Source: Chaenocephalus aceratus (lineage: Eukaryota > Chordata > Actinopteri > Perciformes > Channichthyidae). Taken from it: 64,000 bases of DNA. The notes under the pieces are model-generated. The model saw nothing but the letters and a program-made list of their open reading frames with translations. It was not told where the DNA came from and did not search any database. A program made the position numbers and the translations under genes. How positions within the stretch are numbered: the first letter of the stretch is position 1; each line of letters begins with the position of its first letter. Of this stretch, positions 50,053 to 60,912 are shown piece after piece. The stretch spans positions 22,718,662 to 22,782,661 of the forward strand of contig CM043791.1 in assembly GCA_023974075.1 (NCBI GenBank). Direction: 5' to 3'.

Positions 50053-50479
50053 CTTGGTCGCCTCGTGGCGTGGAGAGGGCCCGCTCTCGACAGGTGGGAC
50101 GGGAGAAAAGATAAAACCACCTTGTCCTTAATCCGGAGAAAAGGACAGTGTGGGTCCTTTATTCCCGGAGAATACTGACTGGTGTGGCAGTATGCTCTTT
50201 AAATCCTTTCTTCCTCCGTGGAGAAGATAAAAGAGAAAACTTCCTCGCTACCGTGGTGTCGGTAGAGAGGGAGCAACAGGTGTGCTGCTAGCTTGAAAAA
50301 ATCGGACCTACCTTACTTTCTCGGGTAAGAGGAGGGCCAGGTCGATTTTAAATACTAACAGCGTTAGTACTACCGTCTTCCTGCGAAGCAGAAGGAGTAG
50401 CCGGCGAGCGCCCGTCGACCGAAATGGGTATTTGGGTTCAGTCTGTGGACAGTGAAGCTTGCCCGGCTACTGTCGAGAT

Positions 50480-50685
50480 GTGCTCTGAAGCGAGAAGAGG
50501 TGTTTGAATGACGCATGCGTTGTGGCGCAAGCTACTTATAGGGGGTGATTTCCCCTGACGCTGACGTCAAGATCACCAGCCAATCAGGATTGGCGTAATG
50601 AGATTGATGCTTCTGTTTGCTCAGCGATGAGGCGCATCCCATAGTGAGACATCGAACGGAGTGTTATGAATGAGAACTACAGTTT
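50480..50685 (-). repeat. DIRS right terminal repeat (5' end)
   Basis: Inverted copy of the left terminal repeat. On the minus strand it contains a CCCCTATAAGTAGC block about 160 bases from the element start, a plausible TATA-type promoter. It ends at GAACTACAG beside the older MITE. Confidence 0.85.
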
Positions 50686-50689
50686 TCTA

Positions 50690-51345
50690 TACAGCGGACT
50701 ACAACATGGATGTTCAATAAGAACGAGGGACTACTGTAAACTCATCTAGAGACTCTGCACCGTGCTCTGATGCTGTTGTTTTATGCTTTATGAACGTGGA
50801 CAACAGAGAAACATATTCTTCATGACCAAAGTTGGAATTGAAATAAAAAAGGAAAGTGAAACTTATGCTCGTCACCCTCTCCCTCCGGTCCACATTAATA
50901 CAAATATTCCCAATACGTATGATTGTATGAAAATATCTTAAAATCAATACAACTGTATTTATTATAAACGTTAGTCCTTAACATCTATCACTGTGTATAT
51001 CACCATTCAAACATCTTTTAAAAGTTGAACAAACCCCACACAACTCAGTAAAGACTGTGAAATGTTGACTTTATTTGATAATTTCAGTAAAAACTAACGT
51101 TCATATTTCTCTTTTTGATTATAATACTGATGAACGTTCAGAAAAAAGCACTTTGGCAACTTACCACATACGTTTTAAAATGCTTAATAAGCACCGTAAC
51201 TTTCATGATATCATTTCTCGGTCATAATCGGTTGTTTCCGTGAACGGCCGACTGTTGAGTGACGGCAAATGCTGCGGCTGCAATGCATTGTGGGGCAGCA
51301 TTTTCTCCTCTCCTTTCGGTTAGGGAGGTCTATCACTACCCGATC
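50690..51345. mobile_element. Probable right part of the MITE split by DIRS
   Basis: GGACTACAACATGGATGTTC ... GACGGCAAATGCTGCGGCTG, then GCATTGTGGGGCAGC and TCTCCTCTCCTTTCGGTTAG. This is the kind of 3' end that I associate with MITEs starting AGGGTTGCGTTCCGATTATCC (43093). Inferred from position and base content; the TIR match is weak. Confidence 0.4.
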
Positions 51346-51421
51346 CAATATGGTCTAGCTGCGGCCGCGGCCAGTACACGGCGGTACACGATGGTACACG
51401 ACACGCCCACCTGACACGACA

Positions 51422-51498
51422 CTACGGTGGCTGAGAGGCACCATCGTTAAAAGCGAATTGACGAGATTTACATCATACAGCCCATGTAGTATAAACAC
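51422..51498. repeat. Local duplicate, copy 1
   Basis: ACTACGGTGGCTGAGAGGCA ... GAGATTTACATCATACAGCC CATGTAGTATAAAC. The same text, with an internal deletion, returns at 52552-52607. The hAT MITE copy 2 sits precisely between the two. Confidence 0.8.
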
Positions 51499-51499
51499 A

Positions 51500-52543
51500 C
51501 AGGGTTGGGTTGTAACGGAATACATGTAACGGCGTTACGTAATCAGAATACAAAAATCAAGCAACTGTATTCAGCTCGCGTTACATTTGAAAAACGAGTA
51601 ATCTGATTACAGTTACTTTCGTAAACCTGAAGTGAATACATTTTGGATTACTTATTGGAATTATTGGTGGAAAGATTTCCTCTCAACATTTAATATTCAT
51701 TACTAGTAGGTACAGCCGAATCTTCACAGCCCACAAAACCTATTACCGCCGCAGATGGACCAAAAAAGCATTTGAAAAAAAATCGCGGGTCCGCTCGCTC
51801 AGTGAAACAATAACAACGAAACATGGAGGAACAAAAGCCTGCGGTCGCTCTTTAGCCTTACTAATGATTATTTCTGAAGGTATACACAGTGAAGGCGGTG
51901 CGTGAAAGGCACTGCTCGGCGCGCTCGTCTTCTCAGAGGCTGAGTTAACGCTCCCGCTGCCTCCTGGCGCTGCAGAGATTTCATGAAGTGAAGGAGGTGT
52001 TCCTTCTAAAAAAACAGCTGTGGGCAGCAAATACTGTGAGTGTCACGGACATGAATTCATAGATCAAGGCAGACTGGTGCACACACTCTCCTGTTTTGCC
52101 GATCTGGTGCTTAAACAAATATATATCTACACCCCTGGCCGAAATGTCCTTAAAATGAAGTCCGAGTTCGACATTTTAATTAATGTCCTGCCAACACTGG
52201 CAGGACAGAAGGAGACACGCCCGTTCTAAGCCCTGTCCCTCACTCCTCACATCCCAAGCTGCATCCCCAAAACGTGTATTATGTTGTTACATCGTTTCAG
52301 ATGTGATGTTTCAGTGTGCTCTTGATAAGCCATTAAAACAGTAAAAACTGTTTCCTTTTTGTGTCTCCTGTTCACCAAAATATACCCAGGAAAAAGAAAG
52401 TAATCCAAAAGTAATCTAAAAGTAATCTGATTACAGTTACTTTTTTAAGACACGTAACTGTAACTGTATTCGGATTACTTTCAGAGCCATGTAATCAGTA
52501 ATCAGTAACTGATTACATTTACAAAGTAACCCTCCCAACCCTG
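51500..52543. mobile_element. hAT MITE, copy 2
   Basis: 1,044 bp, inverted relative to copy 1 (43338-44470). Ends CAGGGTTGGGTTGTAACGGA and AGTAACCCTCCCAACCCTG. Exact 8-bp duplication TAAACACA at 51492-51499 and 52544-52551. The interior matches copy 1 closely, including CTGCCAACACTGGCAGGACA, which is itself a small palindrome. Confidence 0.93.
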
Positions 52544-52551
52544 TAAACACA

Positions 52552-52612
52552 CTACGGTGGCTGAGAGGCTGAGAGATTTACATCATACAGCCCATGTAGT
52601 ATAAACATTGAT
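52552..52612. repeat. Local duplicate, copy 2
   Basis: CTACGGTGGCTGAGAGGCTG AGAGATTTACATCATACAGC CCATGTAGTATAAACA, the shorter copy of 51422-51498. Confidence 0.8.
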
Positions 52613-52624
52613 TTAAATTTCTTA

Positions 52625-52755
52625 CAGTAGGAGAGGTTTTGGGGTTTAGGTTTAGGAGGGAGGAAGGAAGATTAGGATTAGGTAAAAAGGTAGGGAGTGG
52701 TTAGGGTTAGGATGGGGGGAAGGGAAGGGTTAGATTGAAGGGAGGGAAGAGAACT
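52625..52755. repeat. Purine-rich low-complexity tract
   Basis: GGTTTAGGTTTAGGAGGGAG to GAAGGGAGGGAAGAG. Contains GGTTAGGGTTAGG, too short to call a telomeric array. Confidence 0.8.
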
Positions 52756-52899
52756 GCTACCCGGGAACGTTCATACTGGGTAGTTTATTTAGTTTAAAAA
52801 AAATTATCCAACGAGTTAGAGACCACAAAGGAAGTGTAGTACCGCAGTTTGGCCACAAGACTCCGGCGCACTCCTGGGGGCTTGGTTCAACCTCCACTG

Positions 52900-53010
52900 T
52901 CCGCGGCCGCAGCTAGACCCTTCTCAGCCACCGTAGTGTCGTGTCAGGTGGGCGTGTCGTGTACCATCGTGTACCGCCCTGTACTGGCCGTGGCCGCAGC
53001 TAGACCCTTC
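52900..53010 (-). repeat. Inverted copy of 51350-51432
   Basis: GCGGCCGCAGCTAGAC ... CAGCCACCGTAGTGTCGTGT CAGGTGGGCGTGTCGTGTAC is the reverse complement of the block at about 51350-51432. Together with 51350-51432 it forms arms around the hAT MITE and may be the TIRs of another DNA element. 53011-53760 has nothing else. Confidence 0.65.
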
Positions 53011-53763
53011 TCACCCGATCGACATTTTCCGATTCACCAAACATTGCGTACTGGCGAGGAAAGTGCGTACAGCACTTCCTACGCCGGTTTCCCTTTATAA
53101 ATCACAATCGACTCGAAATGCGGTGCAGCTTTTGCGGGCTTCACGTAACGCCCATATTTGCCTATAAATAGTCAAAGAAACGCCCATTCATTCATTCATT
53201 TTGACTGACTTTATGAAGAAGATCGCAGGAAATGACGTCAGAACAGCTAAAAAATACATCTCACACCGTGTCAGATTTTGGTTATTTTGGGGAGGTCGAG
53301 ATAAATCATATTGTTTGGTGGATGCCGTTTGAACCAGAGTAGCAGCATGGAGGTCGGATCGTCACCAAAATAAATAAATAAGTGTTCCGAAAAAGGTTAA
53401 TGACAAAAAAAATACACATAGCCTTCCTCAGGGGACAGGAGACACCCCCTTGATGAGAAACTGTAAGAAATGATCGGGGAATCCCTCCGGAGTGGAGTCA
53501 TGACGACTGGATCTGAATTATGTTTTCGTATTTGGTGGTTTGTGTCCCAGCTGTCGATCAGCTGTGCGCAGCGTCTCCACTGCAGCAACTCTATATCCAC
53601 CAGTTAAAGGAAAACTAATGTGTTGTGTTATATTAGCAGTACAATTTACCACATATGTTGTTCTTAGTTTCCATACCTCCTGTGTTTTATGAGCGACTTA
53701 TCAAGTCTTAGCAAACGGCATAAAACATTATTAAACATGGTAGTATATAAAACCATAGGTACA

Positions 53764-54478
53764 ACCTATAGAAATGCAAAACCGCATCATCAGCTTGTCC
53801 ATGCTTTTATCTTTAGTAGACTCACTCGACTACTGCAATAGTGTATTCACAGGGCTGACAAAAAAATCCATCAGAAAGCTGCAGCTGATCCAGAACGCTG
53901 CTGCACGTGTCCTCACTAACATTAAAAGAGTGGATCACATCAGTCCGGTTCTGAAATCTCTACATTGGCTTCCAGTCGGCCAAAGAATTGATTTTAAAGT
54001 ACTATTGCTAGTTTTTAAATCATTACATGGTTTAGGACCAAAGTATATTGTTGAACTCCTGCATAATTACGAGCCATCAAGGTGCCTCAGGTCTTCTGGG
54101 ACGGGTCTGCTATCGGTTCCGAGAGTAAAAACAAAACATGGAAAGGCAGCATTTAGCTATTATGCCCCGACAATCTGGAACAAACTATCCAAATCATGCA
54201 CGTCCGCAGAAACGCTTACTATTTTTAAATCGAGACTAAAAACATATCTCTTTGGCTGCTTTTAATTGAGCTGCTCATATTCGCACTACAGTATGCCTTT
54301 TAAACATGTATTGTATACATGTGGTGTTTATTTGTATTATCTTTGCTTTGTAATGCCTGTTGTAAAATGCCATTATGTGTTTTTACTGTATGTATTCCTA
54401 AAAAGTATTTTAATTTGTTTTGTAAAGCACTTTTAATTGTCGCATACATAAAAGTGCTATATAAATAAACTTGACTTG
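53764..54478 (+). pseudogene. L2/CR1-like LINE 3' end
   Basis: The plus-strand frame 53774-54265 encodes the RT C-terminal domain: [60 protein letters not shown], and ends FKSRLKTYLFGCF. The 3' UTR has GTAAAGCACTTTTAATTGTC and AAAGTGCTATATAAATAAAC before an ACTTG tail. The rest of RT and the endonuclease are missing (5' truncation near 53764). The frame is open for 163 codons, so it is fairly young. Confidence 0.88.
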
Positions 54479-54479
54479 C

Positions 54480-54811
54480 CTTGCAGCCAAACTTGACAGG
54501 CTCTTCTCTGTCATTGTAGACTGCAAATACTTCATTCCTTCAAAACGACAAAGCTTCTCGTTTTGCGCTGTCCCCCGTTCAAATGAAATTGCCGCCAATC
54601 ATATTTCCAGGCTCGCGCCAAGGTCGGGGGAGGGGTTACAAGGCGCGTCTTGTGCTGCATTCACTTGCACTCGGACATTAGAGATTTTCTCTCAGAAATG
54701 TCCGATGAGCCACAACTTTTCTTTCAAAACAAAGCTGCCAACTGGGGTGGCAGCTGGGGTGGCAAGGCATTTTTCTGAGGTGGCAGCTGCCACCCTGTAG
54801 AACCGCCACTG
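54480..54811. mobile_element. hAT-type element end
   Basis: Ends in GTGGCAGCTGCCACCCTGTA GAACCGCCACTG, the complement of a CAGTGGCGGTTCTAC-type hAT terminus. It abuts and truncates the IS630-like element. The left terminus is not identified, so the left limit is set at the end of the LINE. Confidence 0.55.
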
Positions 54812-54812
54812 G

Positions 54813-55671
54813 TCATTGGAAATCCTTAGCCTTCCACCTGCACCTCTTTTTTTCTCAGTCCTTCAGATAAACAACAAAGATATAGTGATCGGTCAGTGTC
54901 TGTGTTGCATAAAAGTAAGTTTACCACAGTAAATTGTGCAGGATTGTTGTCCAGTTATAGTATGCAACATGCCAACAATTCAATTACAGTGATGAAGTAA
55001 ATACGTTTCACACAACAGATATAAGCACTGATATATCATGAATTATGCAGAGATAAAAACTGGTAACTAACCTGTTTTCAAGACCAAGTGTCCGGATTAC
55101 AGAGGCAACAGTACATCGGCTTAGATTAGGCTGAACCCTCTGTCCAGCCTCTCATCGTCAAACCATGGTTGATAACATTTCATTTCATTAGAGAGTATTC
55201 TTCTTTGTCCACGTCCTCTCCATCCAGCTCTACCTCTACCTCTCATTCTCCCTCCTCTCACTCTCAGCCCAGCTCTTCCTCTTGCTCTTCCTCTTGCTTC
55301 CATGTTGGCTTCCATTGTTGCTGTAAGAAAGTATTTTTATAGTGCTAACATCCTGATTAATGAGCCAACAATTATGCTATCAGGTGTTTGGTCAGGTGGA
55401 ACGTGTTTCTTGATCATTGGTCCATCTGTGAGGCATTTTGAATAGCAGTGTTTTCAACCGGCTAACATGTGACTTTATGTCAAATGCCTGTGTCTTACGT
55501 GGAGAAACGTGTGCAGTGGTTTGCAAAAAGTGCCATGTTGATTTGCAAATTGTGTGAAAAGCTGAAAACTTTTTTGGAGATTTGAGCCGATGTTTTGCTC
55601 TTTGAGTGTCACTTAAAATATTTGTGCTTTATGTATAATGTTAGTGTGTTAGCAATCGAGAAAAACTGTAA
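54813..55671 (-). mobile_element. IS630/Tc1-like TIR element, copy 2 (truncated)
   Basis: Matches 35619-36430; the right terminus AGCAATCGAGAAAAACTGTA is at 55651-55670. The left 480 bp are lost at the hAT junction (54812). It carries the same transposase pieces, with about 70 bp that copy 1 lacks: MEANMEARGRARGRAGLRVR (from 55315), then RVQPNLSRCTVASVIRTLGL on the minus strand (frameshifted by one near 55,120). Confidence 0.85.
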
Positions 55672-57250
55672 AAAGATCGCATATTCCAACAAAAATGTCA
55701 AATCACCTAAATGGAAAAAGTACAGTGCCTACATAACAGAAGAATCAAACTCATCGGATGTTAGGACCTGGTAATCCTGCTTTGGTTTGATGTCCAGTCC
55801 TCTGACCAACAGTTGTCATTTCCTTCATCACTTCAGATGGATAAAGTGCAACACTAACAGTTAGCTAAATTAGCTGCTGGATGCCATTACTTCACCCCCT
55901 CCCTCCAAAAACATCTCCTTTAGCCCCACCCCAAAAAGTATCTTCCCTGTTCCTGAGGCCACACCCCCTCACACCTGTGACCCCTCACACCTGACCAGGG
56001 TTAGCTGTGTGAGGTTAGGCCTGGCAAAACAACATAAAGCATGGCTGGCATTTTAGAGTGCAACAGAGGAAGGGCCTCACAATATATTTTAAAATGTTAT
56101 TATTGGTTTATTAAGCTCTTGGTTTTGGGCTTAGCTATTAGTAGTGTTGGTAGTATTTATTTCTGCTTTTGGTTTCAGTGTGTGAAGCTCTTTCTTTTAC
56201 ATTTTGTGTATAAAGAGAGCCATACAAATACAGTTTGATATGATTTGAAAATAGTTTTTAGTATAAAACCTTCTAAATGTAAAGTAAATCCTTCTCTTCT
56301 CCTTTAGATTTCATTATAGTTCAATACTGTAAGTGTAGTCAAATTGTTCTTTTTTTCTGTCCAAAGTCCAAAACCTATAAATATTCACTCTACAAAACTC
56401 ACCTTTTATTTGGTTTCTGTCATTTTCAGTTTGCAGAGAGTCAGATCAAATATATTCACATGCACCCCTCTTCAAATGTATCTTGCTTGTGATCTTTCTG
56501 CACAGATAGTTTTAACGTCTCTGAACATCAGTTGAACAAACGGATAAACAAACCTGACTCCCTGCGGTCTAAGAAAGAGACGACAGAGGAGCTCTGCTAC
56601 CAACTTTGCTTAGAAAGGCACTCATGCGATAGAAGAACCACCACCTACGTCCTTTTGGATTGAATAAGTCTGTGGCTCCAACAAAATGTGTTTGGGTGGC
56701 AGATCCTTAGGTTGTCCATTATGCACCCATTAAAGTTGTCACATTAACGAATAATTAGTCATTTGTTTTCAAGACATAAAACTGATGTATTGTTTGGGTG
56801 TTTGTCGGCTTTATGTTCTAAGACAATGACCCTGTAATGATAAAGGTAAAACATTCAGCTGCTAGCTTTGATGTGTGGCCTCCACTCCTGCATAGCTTTC
56901 ATTTTCTGTCACATCTCTACTGTTTACTATTCAATAAATGCTTGAAACACACGTCTGAAGCATAGGTCTGAAGACAGGAATTTGGGTTGATTTTCTGCCA
57001 GTTTTCTTTCACCTAGGTTCCTGAGTAAATCCACATTTGGGCAACAGAATATAGCCTGGATAAAGGGGATACGCAGAAGGGATTCCCAAACACGCAAATA
57101 ACTGACAAAGAGCCCCGGGGGCCCCAAGAGAGCCGAAATCCTCAGATTCACTTCAGTGGGTTCGTGGTAATCTAATTGTGCTCCTATGTTTCCGTGGGAC
57201 TCTAATGTGTGGAAAAACCAATATATATCATTGTTAAAGTGTTTACTCTT
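55672..57250. other. No recognisable feature
   Basis: AT-rich sequence with short frames only. Nothing was assigned. Confidence 0.45.
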
Positions 57251-57263
57251 TCAGTTTATTATT

Positions 57264-58016
57264 ACAACATCAGGAGGATGCGTCCCCAGCTGACCCAGAA
57301 AGCGACGCAGGTTCTGGTCCAGGCTCTCGTCATCTCACGCCTAGACTACTGCAACTCCCTCCTGGCTGGTCTACCTGCATGTGCCATCCGACCTCTGCAG
57401 CTCATCCAGAATGCAGCGGCTCGCCTGGTCTTCAACCTTCCTAAATGCTCCCACACCATGCCGCTCCTCCGCTCCCTCCACTGGCTTCCGGTAACTGCTA
57501 GAATCCACTTCAAGACAATGGTACTAGCGTACCATGCTGCGAATGGATCTGGCCCTTCCTACATCCAGGACATGGTTAAACCGTACACCCCAGCGCGTGC
57601 TCTACGCTCTGCATCAACCAAACGGCTCGTTGCACCCTCGCTGCGAAGGGGACCCAAGTTCCCATCAGCAAAAACACGTGGGTTTGCTATCCTGGCTCCA
57701 AAATGGTGGAATGAGCTCCCCATTGACATCAGGACGGCAGAAAGCTTACACACCTTCCGGCGCAGACTGAAAACTCATCTCTTTCGACTCCACTTCGAGC
57801 GATAGAACTATTAACAAAGCACTTATATACTAATAAAGGGCTGGCTTATCTAAAGCCAGTTGAGGAGCACTTGAAATGTTTTTGCTCTATGAAACCTGAT
57901 GTACTTATATGACTCTGTTTTCTTCAAGTTTGTATTTTGTTGGTCGAACGCACTTATTGTAAGTCGCTTTGGATAAAAGCGTCAGCTAAATGCAATGTAA
58001 TGTAATGTAATGTAAT
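57264..58016 (+). pseudogene. L2-like LINE 3' end, same family as 9.6-12.7 kb
   Basis: Plus-strand frame 57209-57805 (coding similarity starts near 57264): [60 protein letters not shown] and [15 protein letters not shown]. 3' UTR with TCGCTTTGGATAAAAGCGTC and an (AATGT)n tail at 57993-58016. The C-terminal frame is intact, so it is younger than the nested copy, from which it differs at few positions. Confidence 0.93.
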
Positions 58017-58019
58017 TAT

Positions 58020-60440
58020 TTGTTTAGGTTGTGTATACTCCAAAATAATTGTGCATTTACTGAAATAACAACACTTTTCGGAGCTTCGGGTGCTTATTTG
58101 ACTGTTTGACTGTTGTTTCAGATCTTTCACTTAAAAGGGGCAAAACGGCAATGTAAAATATTCCATTGCAATTAAAAGTTGAACCTTGAAAATGTAACAT
58201 AGATCAAAATTACGTAAGTATAAACAGCAAATCTTACCCTTAGTATTCATAAGTAAAAATTCTCATTTCACAAGTGCTTCCATCATAGAAGACTGGACAT
58301 TTCGGGTATTTTACACAGTGTACCATTTACTACTTTAATTTCTGTGTAAGCTCTGGTGACAGCTGGAGAAAACACTCCAAGACCAAAGCAAACAACCTTT
58401 CATTCTCCTCTGTGAAGTGAAAGAGAAATGCTTCTTGAATTTTATATTCAGCAGTCAATAGCACTTCTAACTCAAACAAACAATGAAGAAAATGGTAACT
58501 CTGTTAGCGTCTTTATTATTCTGCGATTGCCAGATCCCGCCTGTGGTGGGGGAACAAAGGTTGTAAAATAGAAAGGGTTTATTTTCCACCTTGTACTCAT
58601 ATCTGCCATTCACACAGCCAATCAACCCTAAGACATCACATTTCATCTTCCTTTGGTTGCTTTAATAATGCAGCGCTGCTCTGGGTGAAAAACAGATGTA
58701 GGTTTATATTTTTCATTGATTACCAGAGGCTCTGAGAGCAACATAAGTGGATTTGTGGATTTTATACCACTACAGGCTTCCATTATTTTGACTTTAAATT
58801 AAGTCTGAAACAAGGTTTTATTTCAGAAAACAAATGAAGACCAAATAAAAAAGTTAAGCCTCTTAAAAGTGTAAAAATATGTGTGTGTTTGTGTGTGCAT
58901 GAAGCCTTGACAAACTGTCTGTCCTCTATACTTCCCACACAGATGCTGGCTCTCTGCGTCTCTGAAGAACAGCAGGCTTGACTGAAATCTTGACAAGAGA
59001 GTCAAAGGCTGTCACATATATCAGGGATTACTAATTAGAGAAGCACTCAAAAGCAGCTCCCCCACATTCTCCCTCCATCACACCACAGACTTGAGTTTGA
59101 TGAGTCTATTTATCTAAGAGTCTCCTCACCATCTCATCCCTCCTTCTCTCTCATGTTTCCCTCTCTGCCTGGAGCTGACGGTCTCTTCTGCGCTGCGGGG
59201 AGCCGTCAGGGAGCCCGTGGGAGATGTGGGACAACCGCTTACCCCTGAATACTTCTCTACACATGGCAGACTGTCACGTATAGTCCCTTAAGCTCCTTGT
59301 TATGAGCACTGACTGCAGGGTGAAGGGTCCAGATGGTGGCCTGCTCTGTCCGGCTGCCCCCTGTCAGCCTCAAGCCAGAGTTGTCATCCATAACAGAACA
59401 TGACACAAAAAGAAACGTACACCAAGTGAAACCATATGTGCCGTTGTATTTCACAGACACACATGCCAACACAAGTGCAATTAAGAATGAGACATTTGTA
59501 AATAGGACTGCAGCAAATGAGTTTCGATTATTTTGACTAAAAACGTAACTCTGGTGTTAAATACGATCATTTATCAGCCCACAGAGGGGCAATTAAAATG
59601 GAAAAAAAGATCTCCTGAACAGCAGTGACTGTAAGAACAGAGCTTTGCTTTAGTATGAAGCATCACAGACCAGCTGCATTGACAAACACAAGTGTGCTGT
59701 GCGTTTTGAAACTGCTCCCATGTCAGTTTTTGCACATCTGTGCCATTTCTAATCCTCTTCAGACTTCACGGTTGTTGAATCCCCAATCTCTAAAATGACA
59801 ATCCAAATCTATAACCTGTGTCTGTGTGAGGTTTTTTAATTCATCAAAATAAAATCCTTATTGTGTTCCTGCCACTGGCAGTTTCCAGGTTTCAAGATAA
59901 GCAGCTCTCCAATAAGAAGGATATTGAATTTGATATCTGCAGACCTTTATTTTAAGCTTCCTGTGCATCATCCATAAACCTCAGCAAACTCAGTCAAAAG
60001 AGGAGAATAATATGTTTGTTCAGCAAAACAAAACAGTAAAACTGCAATGAGAATATAAAAGTACAGTCTAAAAACATTTATAGTTGATTGATAGTTGTTG
60101 TGGTTGTCTATGAGTTTGTACCAAAAGTAACCTAAGTGTTTGCCTAAACAGCAACACGACAGTTGCAAGTTTAGCTAAACCCAAGAAAGATGTAAACAAA
60201 ATTAGGCTAGATTCAATCTTGTAATGAAAAAATCGTGGTTTTTCTATTCTACAGACAGCATTAAGTTACCCAATGTCTGACGTCAGAGGCTCGTCATTAA
60301 TTAAAGAGGTGAGGGTGCTGTCCAGGGCGCTGCTCCTGAGCCAGGTATTTCAATGCAGAGCAGCCACATCATCAGGCGTGTGTGTGTCTTTGTGTCTTTG
60401 GGTGTAACACGTTTAAAGACTCAGGATAAGTGGATTTAGT
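58020..60440. other. Upstream region of lhfpl5 without repeats
   Basis: I see no ORF with a domain. It is the quietest stretch near the gene and may hold its regulatory sequence. A short GTGTGT run is at 60380-60390. Confidence 0.5.
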
Positions 60441-60454
60441 TACATTTGTGGGAA

Positions 60455-60503
60455 AATGTTCACAGAAGACTATTTAAGAGATATTTAAGAGAAGCTCGCA
60501 AAC
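60455..60503 (+). promoter_or_regulatory. lhfpl5 5' leader with candidate start context
   Basis: Upstream of ATG 60504 the text ACTATTTAAGAGATATTTAA contains TTTAAG-type TATA-like motifs. An in-frame TAA lies 18 bases before the ATG. The start context is CAAACATGG (A at -3, G at +4), a strong Kozak match. The transcription start is unknown. Confidence 0.4.
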
Positions 60504-60912
60504 ATGGATCTGCTTCCTGCCCAGGAGGCTGCTAAAATCTACCACACCAACTATGTGAGAAACTCTCGAGCCATCGGCGTGATGTGGGCCGTGTTCACCA
60601 TCTGCTTCGTCATCATCACCATGGTGGTCTTCATCCAGCCGTACTGGATCGGGGACAGCGTGAATACTCCGCAGGCCGGGTACTTCGGCCTCTTCCACTA
60701 CTGCATCGGGAACGCGCTCACCTCGGAGCTCGTGTGCAAAGGCAGCGTGCTGGACTTCGCCTCCATCCCTTCTCCGGCCTTCAGGACCGCCTTGTTCTTC
60801 GTGGGGACCTCCATGCTGCTGATCGTGGGCACCATGGTCTGCTTCAGCTTGTTCTTCTTCTGCAACGCCGGGAACGTGTACAAGATATGCGCGTGGATGC
60901 AGCTGGCCTCAG
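60504..60912 (+). CDS. lhfpl5: LHFPL tetraspan subfamily member 5, coding exon 1
   Basis: Encodes residues 1-136 of a four-helix membrane protein of the LHFPL family. Seen: [20 protein letters not shown] at the N-terminus, TM1 (about 24-45), a first extracellular loop with [20 protein letters not shown] and two Cys (67 and 78), TM2 (about 95-120) and the start of TM3 ([12 protein letters not shown]). The exon ends TCAG|GTGAGG, a good donor, after one base of codon 137. LHFPL5 (TMHS) is the hair-cell tetraspan that works with protocadherin-15 and TMC1/2 in mechanotransduction at stereocilia tips. [10 protein letters not shown] and [11 protein letters not shown] fit LHFPL5 better than LHFPL3 or LHFPL4; I cannot say which fish paralogue (a or b). 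The family is about 219 residues long, so the other exons lie beyond 64,000. Oddity: NAGNVYKI, where the family usually has NTATVYKI. Confidence 0.85.

Larger units (their letters stand above)
44471..50685 (-). mobile_element. Composite DIRS-type (tyrosine recombinase) retrotransposon
   Basis: Minus-strand element about 6.2 kb long. Inverted terminal sequences: 44493-44690 (plus strand) matches the reverse complement of 50480-50670. A third copy, 47345-47520, has the orientation of the right end and lies in the middle. From the right end the order is: terminal repeat, zinc-finger gag start, gag, minisatellite, RT N-terminus (cut at 47572), internal terminal repeat, minisatellite again, degenerate RT N-terminus, RNase H fragment, tyrosine recombinase, left terminal repeat. 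The RT palm is missing in both halves. This is a fusion of an upstream gag-bearing copy and a second gag-less copy. Confidence 0.88.

Noticed and set aside
52675..52720. TTAGGG-like text as an interstitial telomere
   Set aside because: Only two adjacent GGTTAG units within a purine-rich tract.
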